Source: an uncultured Oceanospirillaceae bacterium (GTDB lineage: Bacteria; Pseudomonadota; Gammaproteobacteria; Pseudomonadales; Balneatricaceae). Taken from it: a stretch of DNA of 17,270 nucleotides. The DNA is taken from NCBI GenBank assembly GCA_946221045.1, contig CAMIIY010000003.1, positions 1-17,270 on the forward strand, written 5' to 3'. Position 1 is the stretch's first letter; each line of letters begins with the position of its first letter. Below are positions 8,024 through 16,265 of the stretch, piece after piece. Position numbers and translations under genes: made by a program. The notes under the pieces were generated by a model. That model did no database searches and was not told the origin of the DNA. It saw only the letters and a list, made by a program, of their open reading frames with translations.

Positions 8024-8128
8024 GATCCTCTCTCGACAAAGGCAAACCGTACGCAAGTACGGGACGCAAAGTCCAGAGTCCCCAGTGGACAGTCTGACTA
8101 CCGAACGAGAGAGATCTTTTTTCTTTTT
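8024..8128 (+). ncRNA. Cyclic-di-GMP-I (GEMM) riboswitch with built-in terminator
   Basis: Core GEMM features are present in order: GGCAAACC (8041-8048), a P1b hairpin CCGTAC-GCAA-GTACGG with a GNRA tetraloop (8047-8062), GGACGCAAAGTCC (8062-8074), a second hairpin arm GTCCA/TGGAC (8071-8090) and CTACCGAACG (8098-8107). The base before CAAACC (8042) is G, which in this family marks c-di-GMP rather than cGAMP preference. P1 is CCTCTCTCG (8027-8035) with CGAGAGAG (8106-8113), extendable by GATC/GATC with one bulge. Immediately after P1 comes TTTTTTCTTTTT, so the closed aptamer itself has the form of an intrinsic terminator. The next genes on this strand are a possible 33-codon ORF at 8234 and gloC at 8368. 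Confidence 0.85.
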
Positions 8129-8233
8129 GTGCCGCATTTATTATCCGTTTGGTTATCATCAAATTCTCTTCAGTCAAATAGCGAATTCCCGATTTTCCTA
8201 TTGTTTTTTCTGTCTTAAGCATTGAGGATTCGT

Positions 8234-8335
8234 ATGGGCTTGACTCTGGTGAACTTGAGCCCGGCAAAGCAATGGCCGTGCCTCTATTATGCGTCATATC
8301 TTCATAAGAACGTAATAAGTCGCGCTAATTCTTAA
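8234..8335 (+). CDS. Possible 33-residue small protein downstream of the riboswitch
   Basis: ATG at 8234 follows GAGG (8225-8228) with 5 bases between, a fair ribosome binding site, and the frame stays open for 33 codons to TAA at 8333. The peptide (begins MGLTLVNLSPAKQW, ends HKNVISRANS) has no recognised motif. It could be a leader peptide between the c-di-GMP switch and gloC, or chance. The surrounding 8129-8367 stretch otherwise shows no gene. Confidence 0.25.
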   Translation: MGLTLVNLSPAKQWPCLYYASYLHKNVISRANS

Positions 8336-8367
8336 CAACGTATCAACTCATAACATGAAGTGGGTTT

Positions 8368-8997
8368 ATGAAATACAAAACTATTCCGGTGACGCCCTTT
8401 CAGCAAAATTGCACAGTGATCTGGTGTGAGACGTCAGGTAAAGCTGCGGTGGTTGATCCCGGTGGTGAGGTCGATCGTATTTTAGCCTTTGTAGCTGAAG
8501 AGGGACTTAGCCTGGAAAAAATCTTGTTGACCCACGCACATATCGATCATGCGGGTGGGACAGCTGAGCTGATGCAGCGTGAACGGCTGCCCGTTGAAGG
8601 GCCGCATATCGATGATAAATTCTGGATTGATGGGATGGCGGAACAGTGCCGCATGTTTAATTTTCCAGCCTGTGACAGTTTTACGCCGGATCGATGGTTA
8701 AATGATACTGATACCGTGACGGTGGGTAATGAAACTCTGGAAGTTTTGCACTGCCCCGGTCATACCCCGGGACATGTGGTCTTTTATCATCGGGGTGATC
8801 AGTTGTTGCTGGTCGGTGATGTGTTGTTCAGGGGTTCAATTGGAAGAACGGACTTTCCCCGTGGAAATCATGCCGATCTGATTCAGGCGATTCAGCAGAA
8901 ACTGCTGCCTTTGGGTGATGACGTCACCTTTATCCCGGGCCATGGCCCTAATTCCCGATTGGGAATTGAACGGCGCTCAAATCCGTTTATTCAGTAG
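8368..8997 (+). CDS. gloC: Metallo-beta-lactamase-fold hydrolase, GloC/YcbL type (glyoxalase II-like)
   Basis: A 209-residue hydrolase close in length and layout to E. coli YcbL/GloC, a type of glyoxalase II that splits S-lactoylglutathione to D-lactate and glutathione. Metal ligands are visible: THAHIDHAGG gives the HxHxDH motif near residues 56-61, CPGHTPGH holds the next histidine, VGDVLFRGSIGRTD the bridging aspartate, and FIPGHGP the last histidine. It lacks the long C-terminal helical domain of GloB, as expected for GloC. The last 11 bases overlap the end of the convergent DUF502 gene. It is the first full gene downstream of the c-di-GMP riboswitch, about 240 bases away, so possible c-di-GMP control is an inference. 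Confidence 0.9.
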   Translation: MKYKTIPVTPFQQNCTVIWCETSGKAAVVDPGGEVDRILAFVAEEGLSLEKILLTHAHIDHAGGTAELMQRERLPVEGPHIDDKFWIDGMAEQCRMFNFPACDSFTPDRWLNDTDTVTVGNETLEVLHCPGHTPGHVVFYHRGDQLLLVGDVLFRGSIGRTDFPRGNHADLIQAIQQKLLPLGDDVTFIPGHGPNSRLGIERRSNPFIQ

Positions 8998-9634
8998 GCT
9001 TGATTGGCGCAGTGTCGTCTTTGCTGGCCCCGGTAATGCCGCCACTCACTATAAAAGTCGTGACCCTGCTGGCCTTTGCATCCAGCATTGAGACGCGCTC
9101 GCGGGGGACAATGATCAGGTTTCCCGCAAAATTATAGGATTGCGGCAGATAGACGGCGACCTCTTGTTCCAGCCCAAACTCGTCTAAATTTTCATTCGTA
9201 ATAAAGCCCATGGCTTTGATTGCTCCGTCTGGTGAAAGTGTAACCAATACCGGGGTTTCAAAGCTTTTCTGATCGCCCAGGAAAGCCTGGAACAGATCTT
9301 TCAGGGTGTTATACAGCAGTTTGACCACTGGGGTTTTTTCCAGCAGGCGATCCAGCCATGACAGTACCAGTGCGCCCAGGTAATTAGAGGCAATAGCCCC
9401 CGTCAGAATGATAAGGGCAAGTGTGCAGATGCCACCCAACACCACAGTTTCCATGCCCGGTGAAACAGCAGGGAAAAAGACCTGCAGCAGACCGCCAATC
9501 GCAGAGAACACTGTGGTGTTAAGCGCAGCAAAAATCAGATAAACCAGATATACGGTTAATACTGCAGGCAGCAGGATCAATAATCCCTGAAAGAAGAACC
9601 TGAGCAGGCTGCGGAAAATCAGGTGATTTTTCAT
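8987..9634 (-). CDS. DUF502-family inner-membrane protein
   Basis: A 215-residue protein of the DUF502 family, function unknown. Two long hydrophobic segments lie near the N-terminus (LLRFFFQGLLILLPAVLTVY and a second around VVLGGICTLALIILTG), followed by a soluble C-terminal half with the family blocks TPVVKLLYNTLKDLFQAF and PQSYNFAGNLIIVP. The start at 9634 is chosen because an AAGGA site lies upstream and the family begins here; the frame continues open upstream to 9772 into pfkA. It follows pfkA by 28 bases and is probably co-transcribed with it. Its 3' end overlaps gloC by 11 bp tail to tail. Confidence 0.88.
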   Translation of the reverse strand: MKNHLIFRSLLRFFFQGLLILLPAVLTVYLVYLIFAALNTTVFSAIGGLLQVFFPAVSPGMETVVLGGICTLALIILTGAIASNYLGALVLSWLDRLLEKTPVVKLLYNTLKDLFQAFLGDQKSFETPVLVTLSPDGAIKAMGFITNENLDEFGLEQEVAVYLPQSYNFAGNLIIVPRERVSMLDAKASRVTTFIVSGGITGASKDDTAPIKPTE

Positions 9635-9662
9635 CGCATCAATTCCTTGATGGTTATCGGGT

Positions 9663-10667
9663 TTACTTGTGAAGTAGCAGGGCGCGCTGAAAAAGTACTG
9701 GGTCCAGCGTTTTTTTATGTGCGATGACCTCTGCAAGGGGGGTAGCGCAGATAGCTCCCTGCTGAACACCAACCATGATGTCGGAAATTCCGGCGCAAAG
9801 GTAGTCTACCGCTGAAGCGCCCAGGCATGAAGCCAGTACCCGGTCATGTCCGGAGGGGCTGCCTCCCCGTTGAATATGCCCGAGGATGCACACCTTGGGT
9901 GCCTGTCCGTTCGCTTCCAGCTGACGGGCAAGGTTGTAGGTCAGGCCAGGAGTTGGGCCTTCTGCTACAACAATGATGCCGCTGGAGCCCTGGCCGGTAA
10001 GGCGGTTGTGGGCCAGTTGGTAACAGATGGTGTCGACCTTGACTTCATATTCCGGTACTACGATCATCTCGGCCCCGCAGGCAATACCAACCTGAGTGGC
10101 AATAAAGCCTGAGTTTCGACCCATGACCTCAACCAGGAACAGGCTTTCGTGAGACAAGGCTGTATCTCGAATCTTGTCGATTGCGTCGAGGGCTGTGTTG
10201 ACGGCTGTGTCAAACCCGATGGTATCGTCACTGCCATAAATATCATTATCAATCGTGCCGGGCAGCCCTATGACTGGAATGCCTGTTTCCCGACATAGCA
10301 GGTGAGCACCGGTGAGTGAGCCATCGCCGCCTATCACGACCAGGGCATCGATCCCGTTATCCTTTAAGATTTCTGCACCCAGTTTGCGCACTTTTGGATC
10401 TTTGAACGCCTGGCAGCGATCACTTTTCAGAAGTGTCCCACCCCTCTGCACAATGTTCGTCACCGAGGCCGAATTCATCTCTTCAAAATCACCGGTAATC
10501 AATCCACTGTAACCCTTATGGATGCCGGTAACCCGAATGTCCTGATTCAGGGCTGCCCTGACAACCCCTCGAATGGCCGGATTCATGCCCGGAGAGTCGC
10601 CACCGCTGGTCAATACTGCAATGGCGTTGGGTTTCTGGGTCATTTCCAGGGTTGGAATAATGTACAT
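9663..10667 (-). CDS. pfkA: ATP-dependent 6-phosphofructokinase
   Basis: Phosphorylates fructose 6-phosphate to the 1,6-bisphosphate, the committed step of glycolysis. Seen motifs: LTSGGDSPGMNPAIRG (ATP loop), GGDGSLTGA and GLPGTIDNDIYGSDDTIGFDTA (catalytic base region), VEVMGRNSGF and LGHIQRGGSPS (sugar-phosphate site). Glycine after GGD, and PGTIDND rather than PKTIDND, mark an ATP-dependent and not a pyrophosphate-dependent enzyme. 334 residues from ATG at 10667; an internal ATG at 10643 would give MTQKPNAIAV and 326 residues, nearer the E. coli length, so the start is uncertain. It is divergent from aceK across 111 bp. Many relatives in this marine group rely on the Entner-Doudoroff route, so a full PfkA is of metabolic interest. 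Confidence 0.95.
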   Translation of the reverse strand: MYIIPTLEMTQKPNAIAVLTSGGDSPGMNPAIRGVVRAALNQDIRVTGIHKGYSGLITGDFEEMNSASVTNIVQRGGTLLKSDRCQAFKDPKVRKLGAEILKDNGIDALVVIGGDGSLTGAHLLCRETGIPVIGLPGTIDNDIYGSDDTIGFDTAVNTALDAIDKIRDTALSHESLFLVEVMGRNSGFIATQVGIACGAEMIVVPEYEVKVDTICYQLAHNRLTGQGSSGIIVVAEGPTPGLTYNLARQLEANGQAPKVCILGHIQRGGSPSGHDRVLASCLGASAVDYLCAGISDIMVGVQQGAICATPLAEVIAHKKTLDPVLFQRALLLHK

Positions 10668-10778
10668 AAGAAGCGCCTATGGCAGGAGTTATTACTAGTT
10701 TAATCTAAGCCACGAGACAGAATCATCCTTTCCCTGAGCTACAATCAGGTTAAATTTACACGACTGCTTCAGGTTGAG

Positions 10779-12527
10779 ATGTCGATCATGAAACGCAAGC
10801 CTTATCAGCGTATTGCTGCCAGTGTGTTGGTGTGTTTTGCCGAATACAGGCTCAGTTTTCAGGAGATGACAGAGCAGGCGCGTACCGCTTTTGAAGCGGG
10901 TAACTGGGGTGCAATTCAACAACTGTCAGCACAGCGAATAGATTTGTATGAAGCCATGGTGGCGGCGGCAGTATATGAAATGGAGCAATTGTTGGGCGAG
11001 GCGCTGTACCTGCCTCAGCTATGGAACAAAGCAAAGCCCTATTATCGGCGTTTGTTACAACAGAGAACGGATCCGGAGTTAGCGGAAACCTTCTATAACT
11101 CCGTCTACTGTCGGATATTCCGCCATCGTCAGATAGATGATGAGCATATGTTTATTTTTTCCTCCTGGCGGGAGCGATTAATAAACACCGGCGGTGCCAT
11201 CTATCAGACTTATCCGTTGGCTGAACAGGGTGGTGTAAGGGTCTTGTTCCGCCTGTTACAGGACTTGCCACTTCAGGCGCCCTGGGAAAATTTACGGCGT
11301 GATATCAGAAACATTCTGGTTCGTGCGCGCACCATGCTGCCATTAGCTCAGTTGTCCGAACAAGGTGCGGCGGTGCAGGTGATTCGCAGTTTGTTTTATC
11401 GTAACAAGGCCGCTTATGTTGTGGGCAGGGTGCATCTGGATGCCAAAAGTGTCCCCTTTGTTTTGCCTGTGTTAAATAATGGACAGGGCAAGCTCTATGT
11501 CGACACGCTGATCTGTGATGAGAATGATGTTTCTATCATTTTCAGTTTTACCCGCTCCTATTTTCTGGTGGATGTTGATGTGCCATCCGAGTTCGTTCGG
11601 TTTCTGCATACACTGATCCCAGCCAAATCCATTCCGGAGCTTTATAGCTCGATAGGTTTTTATAAACAGGGTAAGGCGGAGTTCTACCGCAATTTTGTTT
11701 CGCACCTGGCGCAAAGTCAGGATCAGTTTGTCATTGCTCCAGGCATTAAAGGTATGGTGATGACGGTGTTTATGCTGCCTTCCTATCCCATCGTTTTTAA
11801 AATCATCAAGGACCAGTTCTCATCCTCAAAACAGATCACACGGGAGGGAGTAAAAGAAAAATATCAATTGGTTAAGCGTCACGACAGGGTGGGGCGAATG
11901 GCGGATACTCAGGAGTTTACGAATTTTATCTTTCCGCGGCCGCGTTTTTCTGAAGAGCTGCTTCAGGAACTGCAGGCCGTTGCTGGCAGCAGTGTGAGTA
12001 TTGAAGATGACCGTGTCATTATCCGGCACCTGTGGACAGAGCGTTATATGACGCCGCTGAACATCTACATCGATGATGCCCTGCAGCGGCAGGATGATGA
12101 GGCGTTGTTTAATGCCATCAATGAATATGGTAAAGCCATTAAACAATTGGCGGCAGCAAACATTTTTGCGGGTGACATGTTGTTCAAGAATTTTGGTGTG
12201 ACCCGACATGGCCGCGTAGTGTTTTATGATTACGATGAAATCCTCTATCTGACCGACTGTAACTTTCGTGTCATTCCTGAACCGCTCTATCCGGAGCAGG
12301 AACTTTCTGGCGAACCTTGGTATTCGGTTGGTTGTAACGATATTTTTCCGGAAGAATTTACGCTCTTAACTGCATGTCACCCGGCGGTACGTAAAATTTT
12401 CAACGAGTTACATGGTGATCTGCTGGCAGTTGATTTCTGGCAGGGCATGCAGGCCCAGGTCAGGCAGGGCCTGCTGGTGGATGTGTTTCCTTACAGGCAA
12501 TTAAATCGCTTTCCCCGTCCTGAATAA
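10779..12527 (+). CDS. aceK: Isocitrate dehydrogenase kinase/phosphatase
   Basis: Bifunctional enzyme that phosphorylates and dephosphorylates isocitrate dehydrogenase, switching carbon between the TCA cycle and the glyoxylate bypass. At 582 residues it matches the family (578 in E. coli). Diagnostic blocks: GIKGMVM (residues 322-328, ATP loop unlike normal kinases), VFKIIKD with Lys341, HDRVGRMADTQEF with Asp376 equivalent to E. coli Asp371, GDMLFKNFGVTRHGRVVFYDYDEI with Asp484 and Asp486. All look intact. ATG at 10779 or at 10788 could start it; both have weak ribosome binding sites. A TACAAT -10-like box lies at 10740-10745. It is not next to aceA or aceB here, so it is probably transcribed alone. 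Confidence 0.97.
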   Translation: MSIMKRKPYQRIAASVLVCFAEYRLSFQEMTEQARTAFEAGNWGAIQQLSAQRIDLYEAMVAAAVYEMEQLLGEALYLPQLWNKAKPYYRRLLQQRTDPELAETFYNSVYCRIFRHRQIDDEHMFIFSSWRERLINTGGAIYQTYPLAEQGGVRVLFRLLQDLPLQAPWENLRRDIRNILVRARTMLPLAQLSEQGAAVQVIRSLFYRNKAAYVVGRVHLDAKSVPFVLPVLNNGQGKLYVDTLICDENDVSIIFSFTRSYFLVDVDVPSEFVRFLHTLIPAKSIPELYSSIGFYKQGKAEFYRNFVSHLAQSQDQFVIAPGIKGMVMTVFMLPSYPIVFKIIKDQFSSSKQITREGVKEKYQLVKRHDRVGRMADTQEFTNFIFPRPRFSEELLQELQAVAGSSVSIEDDRVIIRHLWTERYMTPLNIYIDDALQRQDDEALFNAINEYGKAIKQLAAANIFAGDMLFKNFGVTRHGRVVFYDYDEILYLTDCNFRVIPEPLYPEQELSGEPWYSVGCNDIFPEEFTLLTACHPAVRKIFNELHGDLLAVDFWQGMQAQVRQGLLVDVFPYRQLNRFPRPE

Positions 12528-12540
12528 TCCTTTGATTTTC

Positions 12541-12568
12541 TTGAAAATCTTATGAATACAACTAGGCT
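12541..12568 (+). promoter_or_regulatory. Candidate promoter of the TRAP operon
   Basis: TTGAAA (12541-12546), 16-bp spacer, TAGGCT (12563-12568) ahead of the substrate-binding protein gene, leaving a roughly 60-base leader. The -10 match is weak. A short A/T-rich inverted repeat GATTTTC/GAAAATC just before it may be a feeble aceK terminator. Confidence 0.35.
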
Positions 12569-12633
12569 AAAAATTGCCTTTATAAAAATCTGACCGAAAA
12601 CAGCATCTGTTTGCTGTTAGCAGGGAGAGAAAG

Positions 12634-13617
12634 ATGAAACTGCAAAAAAGATTGATCGCCTCAGTGGTGGGTACAGTTGTATTGGGGGCCGGCATGTCTG
12701 TATCTGCTCCAACCGTGCAGGCACAGGATTTCATAACAATCGGTACAGGTGGTGTAACCGGGGTGTATTACCCGACAGGTGGGGCCATTTGTCGCTTAGT
12801 AAACAAGGGGCGTAAAGAACATGGCATTCGCTGCTCTGTCGAATCGACTGGGGGCTCTGTCTATAACCTGAACACGATTCGGGCGGGTGAGCTTGATATG
12901 GGTGTGGCCCAGTCTGACTGGCAGTATCACGCGTATAACGGTACCAGCAAGTTTGAAGAGATGGGGGCAAATCCGGATCTGCGTGCAGTATTTTCAATTC
13001 ATCCGGAGCCATTCACCGTGGTGGCACGTGCTGATTCTGGAATCAAAAACTTCAATGACCTCAAAGGAAAACGGGTCAATATCGGGGACCCGGGTTCAGG
13101 TCAGCGAGGCACAATTGAAGTATTGATGAACGCAAAAGGCTGGACGACCGGTGATTTTGCGTTGGCTTCAGAGTTGAAAGCATCTGAACAGGCAAGCGCA
13201 CTCTGTGATAACAAGATCGATGTGATGGTTTATGTTGTAGGCCATCCGAGTGGTGCTATCAAAGAAGCGACGACCTCCTGTGACAGTACTCTGGTCAATG
13301 TTAATGATGCCGATGTTGCCAAGCTGATTGCGGATAACAGTTATTACCGTAAAGCGACTATTCCGGGTGATATGTACCGTGGTAATCCGGATGATGTGCA
13401 GACCTTTGGTGTAGGCGCAACGATTGTGTCTTCAGCGAAAGTTCCGGACAAGGTGGTCTATCAGGTTGTAAAAGCGGTATTCGAAAATTTTGACGACTTC
13501 CGCAAGCTGCATCCTGCATTTGAAAATCTGAAAAAAGAAGAGATGGTGAAAGATGGTCTTTCAGCGCCTCTCCATCCGGGGGCACTGAAATACTACAAAG
13601 AAGCTGGGCTGCTCTAA
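12634..13617 (+). CDS. TAXI-family TRAP transporter substrate-binding protein
   Basis: Periplasmic receptor of a TRAP uptake system (TAXI, TRAP-associated extracytoplasmic immunogenic type). A 327-residue precursor with a clear signal peptide: KLQKR, hydrophobic core to residue 24, cleavage expected after VQA (residue 30). The mature start [27 protein letters not shown] is the family hallmark, followed by [25 protein letters not shown]. Four or more cysteines after the signal could form disulfides in the periplasm. An AGGGAGAG ribosome binding site precedes the ATG. The permease follows after a hairpin. The ligand is not deducible; characterised TAXI systems take up glutamate or other dicarboxylates and organic acids. 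Confidence 0.94.
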   Translation: MKLQKRLIASVVGTVVLGAGMSVSAPTVQAQDFITIGTGGVTGVYYPTGGAICRLVNKGRKEHGIRCSVESTGGSVYNLNTIRAGELDMGVAQSDWQYHAYNGTSKFEEMGANPDLRAVFSIHPEPFTVVARADSGIKNFNDLKGKRVNIGDPGSGQRGTIEVLMNAKGWTTGDFALASELKASEQASALCDNKIDVMVYVVGHPSGAIKEATTSCDSTLVNVNDADVAKLIADNSYYRKATIPGDMYRGNPDDVQTFGVGATIVSSAKVPDKVVYQVVKAVFENFDDFRKLHPAFENLKKEEMVKDGLSAPLHPGALKYYKEAGLL

Positions 13618-13624
13618 GCACAAG

Positions 13625-13645
13625 TGCCCGGACAATGTCCGGGCA
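13625..13645 (+). promoter_or_regulatory. Intercistronic hairpin between binding protein and permease
   Basis: A perfect inverted repeat TGCCCGGA-CAATG-TCCGGGCA just after the binding-protein stop. There is no U-tract, so it is not a full terminator. In binding-protein transport operons such hairpins commonly stabilise or delimit the upstream mRNA so that the receptor is made in excess over the permease; that role is inferred. Confidence 0.65.
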
Positions 13646-13677
13646 ACCCCGAAAGGTTTTCAGTTAAGGAGTCGTGC

Positions 13678-16257
13678 ATGGAAGAGAAGCAGTACTCTCA
13701 CAGTGTTTCTGAAGAAGTGCAACAGATGGTTGCTCAGTCAGACTCAGGAGCGAGGTCGCCATCCGGTTTGCCGGGGAAGTTTTTATGGCTGGTTGCGCTG
13801 AGTTGGGCATTGTTTCAGCTTTGGTATGCCTCTCCTTTGCCCTTTATCGTTAACTTTGCTGTATTTAATGACACTGAAGCCCGCGCGATCCATCTAAGCT
13901 TTGCAATCTTTCTTTCCTTCACGGCTTTTCCTGCATTCAAAAAATCATCTTATGATTCAGTGCCCTGGCATGATTGGGTCTTTGCTCTGTTAGGGGCTTT
14001 CAGTGCCAGTTATCTGGTGCTTTTTCATGCGCAGCTGGCTGATCGGGCTGGTGCACCTATCACGCAGGATATCGTTGTTGCAGTCTGCGGTATGTTGTTG
14101 TTGCTTGAGGCTACCCGGCGGGCATTAGGTCCACCACTGATGGTGGTAGCCACGGTATTTTTAGCCTACACCTTTGCTGGACCTTACATGCCGGAGGTGA
14201 TCTCTCATAAAGGCGCGAGCTTAAATAAAGCCATGTCACACCAGTGGTTGACCACCGAAGGGGTGTTCGGCGTTGCGCTTGGTGTTTCTACAAGTTTTGT
14301 ATTCCTGTTTGTGCTGTTTGGCGCGTTGCTGGATAAAGCTGGCGCGGGTAACTATTTCACTCAGGTGGCGTTCTCCCTGCTGGGGCATATGCGGGGTGGT
14401 CCGGCGAAGGCGGCCGTTGTGTCGTCCGGACTCAGTGGTCTGGTATCAGGCTCGTCGATTGCCAATGTGGTAACTACAGGTACATTCACCATCCCGTTGA
14501 TGAAGCGGGTTGGTTTTCCTGCTTACAAAGCAGGTGCCGTTGAAGTTGCTGCTTCAACCAATGGGCAGCTAACGCCACCCATTATGGGGGCGGCAGCATT
14601 TCTGATGGTTGAGTATGTGGGAATCTCTTATATCGAGGTGATTCAACATGCAATTCTGCCTGCGTTGATCTCCTATATTGCGCTTATCTATATCGTGCAC
14701 CTGGAAGCCATGAAAGCGGGTATGGAGGGCTTGCCTTCCAGTAATACGGCCACACTTGCTCAAAAGCTGACAATCTGGGCGTTTATCATTCTTGGGATCT
14801 GTGTCGGTTCGCTGGCTATTTATTATGGTCTTGGTTGGACCAAAACTTATTTGGGAGACGGGTCCTATCTGATAGCGGGTATTGTGATGCTCGCTGGCTA
14901 TCTGTTTTTGATCTGGTATGCCACTCGATATCCGGATCTGAAAATGGATGACCCTGAAGCTGAAGTGGTGCGACTGCCTGCAACCGGGCCTACAGTTAAG
15001 TCTGGTCTTTATTATCTTCTGCCGGTAGCTGTGCTGATCTGGTGTCTCACGGTAGAGCGCTTTTCCCCTGGTCTTTCGGCCTTCTGGGCAACTGTGTTTA
15101 TGGTGATTATTTTGCTAACCCATAAACCTTTGAAGGCGCTGTTCAGAAAAGAACAGAACCTTTACGACTATTTTGTAGAGAGCGTTGAAGATCTGTTTAA
15201 CGGGTTGGTTTCAGGCGCACGAAACATGATCGGAATCGGTGTCGCCACCGCAGCGGCGGGTATTGTGGTCGGCACAGTTACCCTGACGGGTATCGGATTG
15301 GTGATGACTGAATTTGTTGAGTTTATCTCGGCCGGTAATGTGTTCCTGATGCTGCTATTCACCGCGGTGATCAGCTTGATTCTTGGTATGGGACTGCCAA
15401 CAACAGCTAACTATATCGTGGTTTCTACTTTGATGGCCCCTGTGATTGTAACCTTGGGTGCTGAGCATGGGTTGATTGTGCCGCTGATTGCTGTGCATTT
15501 GTTTGTCTTTTACTTTGGTATTCTGGCGGATGATACACCGCCCGTTGGGCTTGCTGCTTTTGCTGCGGCGGCAATAGCGCGATCCGATCCAATAAAGACA
15601 GGTATTCAGGGCTTTACGTATGATATCCGTACTGCGGTATTGCCCTTCATGTTTATTTATAACACTGAACTGATTTTATACGGCATAGAAAGTGTGTCCC
15701 ATCTGATCGTTACAGTGATTGGGGCGTTGATTGCGATGTTGGTATTTGCAGCGGCAACCCAGGGTTTTTGGTTTACTAAAAACCGATGGTATGAAACATG
15801 TCTTTTATTGTTGATTGCTTTTGTGATTTTCCGTCCGGGGTTCTTCTGGGATGAAGTTTTTCCGCCCACCAAGCAAATTCCTGCGCAGGATATTATTGCT
15901 TATGCAGATCAATTACCGCCAGAGTTGCCTTTAAAAATCCGTGTTGCAGGAGAAACCCTGGATGGTGACTTTGTCGAAAAAACTGTTCAGCTGAAGCTGG
16001 ATAGTCAAGGAAGTGGTGAAGATAGACTGCGAGAAACCGGTCTTGAACTGAGAACGGAAGACCGGAATGTCATAGTGGATATGGTTGATTTTGGTAGTGA
16101 TGCACAACAAGCCGGCATCGACTTTGACTGGGAAATTCTGTACATCGAAGCAGAAAATGAGAGACCCGATAAGCAGTGGTTATGGCTACCTGCATTAGCG
16201 TTATTGTATGCACTTGGCTTCCTGCAGATCCAACGTAGAAAGAAACTGGCAGCTTGA
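13678..16257 (+). CDS. TRAP transporter fused permease (DctQM-type) with C-terminal DUF3394
   Basis: A single 859-residue inner-membrane protein joining the small (DctQ-like) and large (DctM-like) TRAP subunits, as in all TAXI systems. The N-terminal 50 residues are cytoplasmic and polar, then many hydrophobic spans. DctM signatures include GSSIANVVTTGTFTIPLMKR, ASTNGQLTPPIMGAAAF, GMGLPTTANYIVVSTLMAP and ADDTPPVGLAAFAAA. The last 150 residues (from about FFWDEVFPPTKQ) form the DUF3394 domain found only at the end of some of these permeases, with a final hydrophobic segment and a basic tail. ATG at 13678 is preferred over an open upstream stretch because TAAGGAG (13665-13671) lies 6 bases before it. 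Sodium coupling is typical of TRAP systems but not proven here. Confidence 0.95.
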   Translation: MEEKQYSHSVSEEVQQMVAQSDSGARSPSGLPGKFLWLVALSWALFQLWYASPLPFIVNFAVFNDTEARAIHLSFAIFLSFTAFPAFKKSSYDSVPWHDWVFALLGAFSASYLVLFHAQLADRAGAPITQDIVVAVCGMLLLLEATRRALGPPLMVVATVFLAYTFAGPYMPEVISHKGASLNKAMSHQWLTTEGVFGVALGVSTSFVFLFVLFGALLDKAGAGNYFTQVAFSLLGHMRGGPAKAAVVSSGLSGLVSGSSIANVVTTGTFTIPLMKRVGFPAYKAGAVEVAASTNGQLTPPIMGAAAFLMVEYVGISYIEVIQHAILPALISYIALIYIVHLEAMKAGMEGLPSSNTATLAQKLTIWAFIILGICVGSLAIYYGLGWTKTYLGDGSYLIAGIVMLAGYLFLIWYATRYPDLKMDDPEAEVVRLPATGPTVKSGLYYLLPVAVLIWCLTVERFSPGLSAFWATVFMVIILLTHKPLKALFRKEQNLYDYFVESVEDLFNGLVSGARNMIGIGVATAAAGIVVGTVTLTGIGLVMTEFVEFISAGNVFLMLLFTAVISLILGMGLPTTANYIVVSTLMAPVIVTLGAEHGLIVPLIAVHLFVFYFGILADDTPPVGLAAFAAAAIARSDPIKTGIQGFTYDIRTAVLPFMFIYNTELILYGIESVSHLIVTVIGALIAMLVFAAATQGFWFTKNRWYETCLLLLIAFVIFRPGFFWDEVFPPTKQIPAQDIIAYADQLPPELPLKIRVAGETLDGDFVEKTVQLKLDSQGSGEDRLRETGLELRTEDRNVIVDMVDFGSDAQQAGIDFDWEILYIEAENERPDKQWLWLPALALLYALGFLQIQRRKKLAA

Positions 16258-16265
16258 GGTGATCT

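Noticed and set aside
8024..8128. cGAMP-selective GEMM-Ib riboswitch
   Set aside because: The specificity base before CAAACC (8042) is G; the cGAMP class carries A there.
8001..8297. Minus-strand 98-codon and plus-strand 73-codon open frames over the GEMM region
   Set aside because: Both run through the riboswitch core and its U-tract, have no recognisable motif, and are explained by the structured RNA.
9635..9772. Longer N-terminus of the DUF502 protein
   Set aside because: The extension lies inside the end of pfkA, is polar and unlike the family, and a good AAGGA site precedes the ATG at 9634.
10695..10922. Minus-strand 75-codon frame between pfkA and aceK
   Set aside because: It overlaps the start of aceK on the opposite strand, covers the divergent promoters and has no motif.
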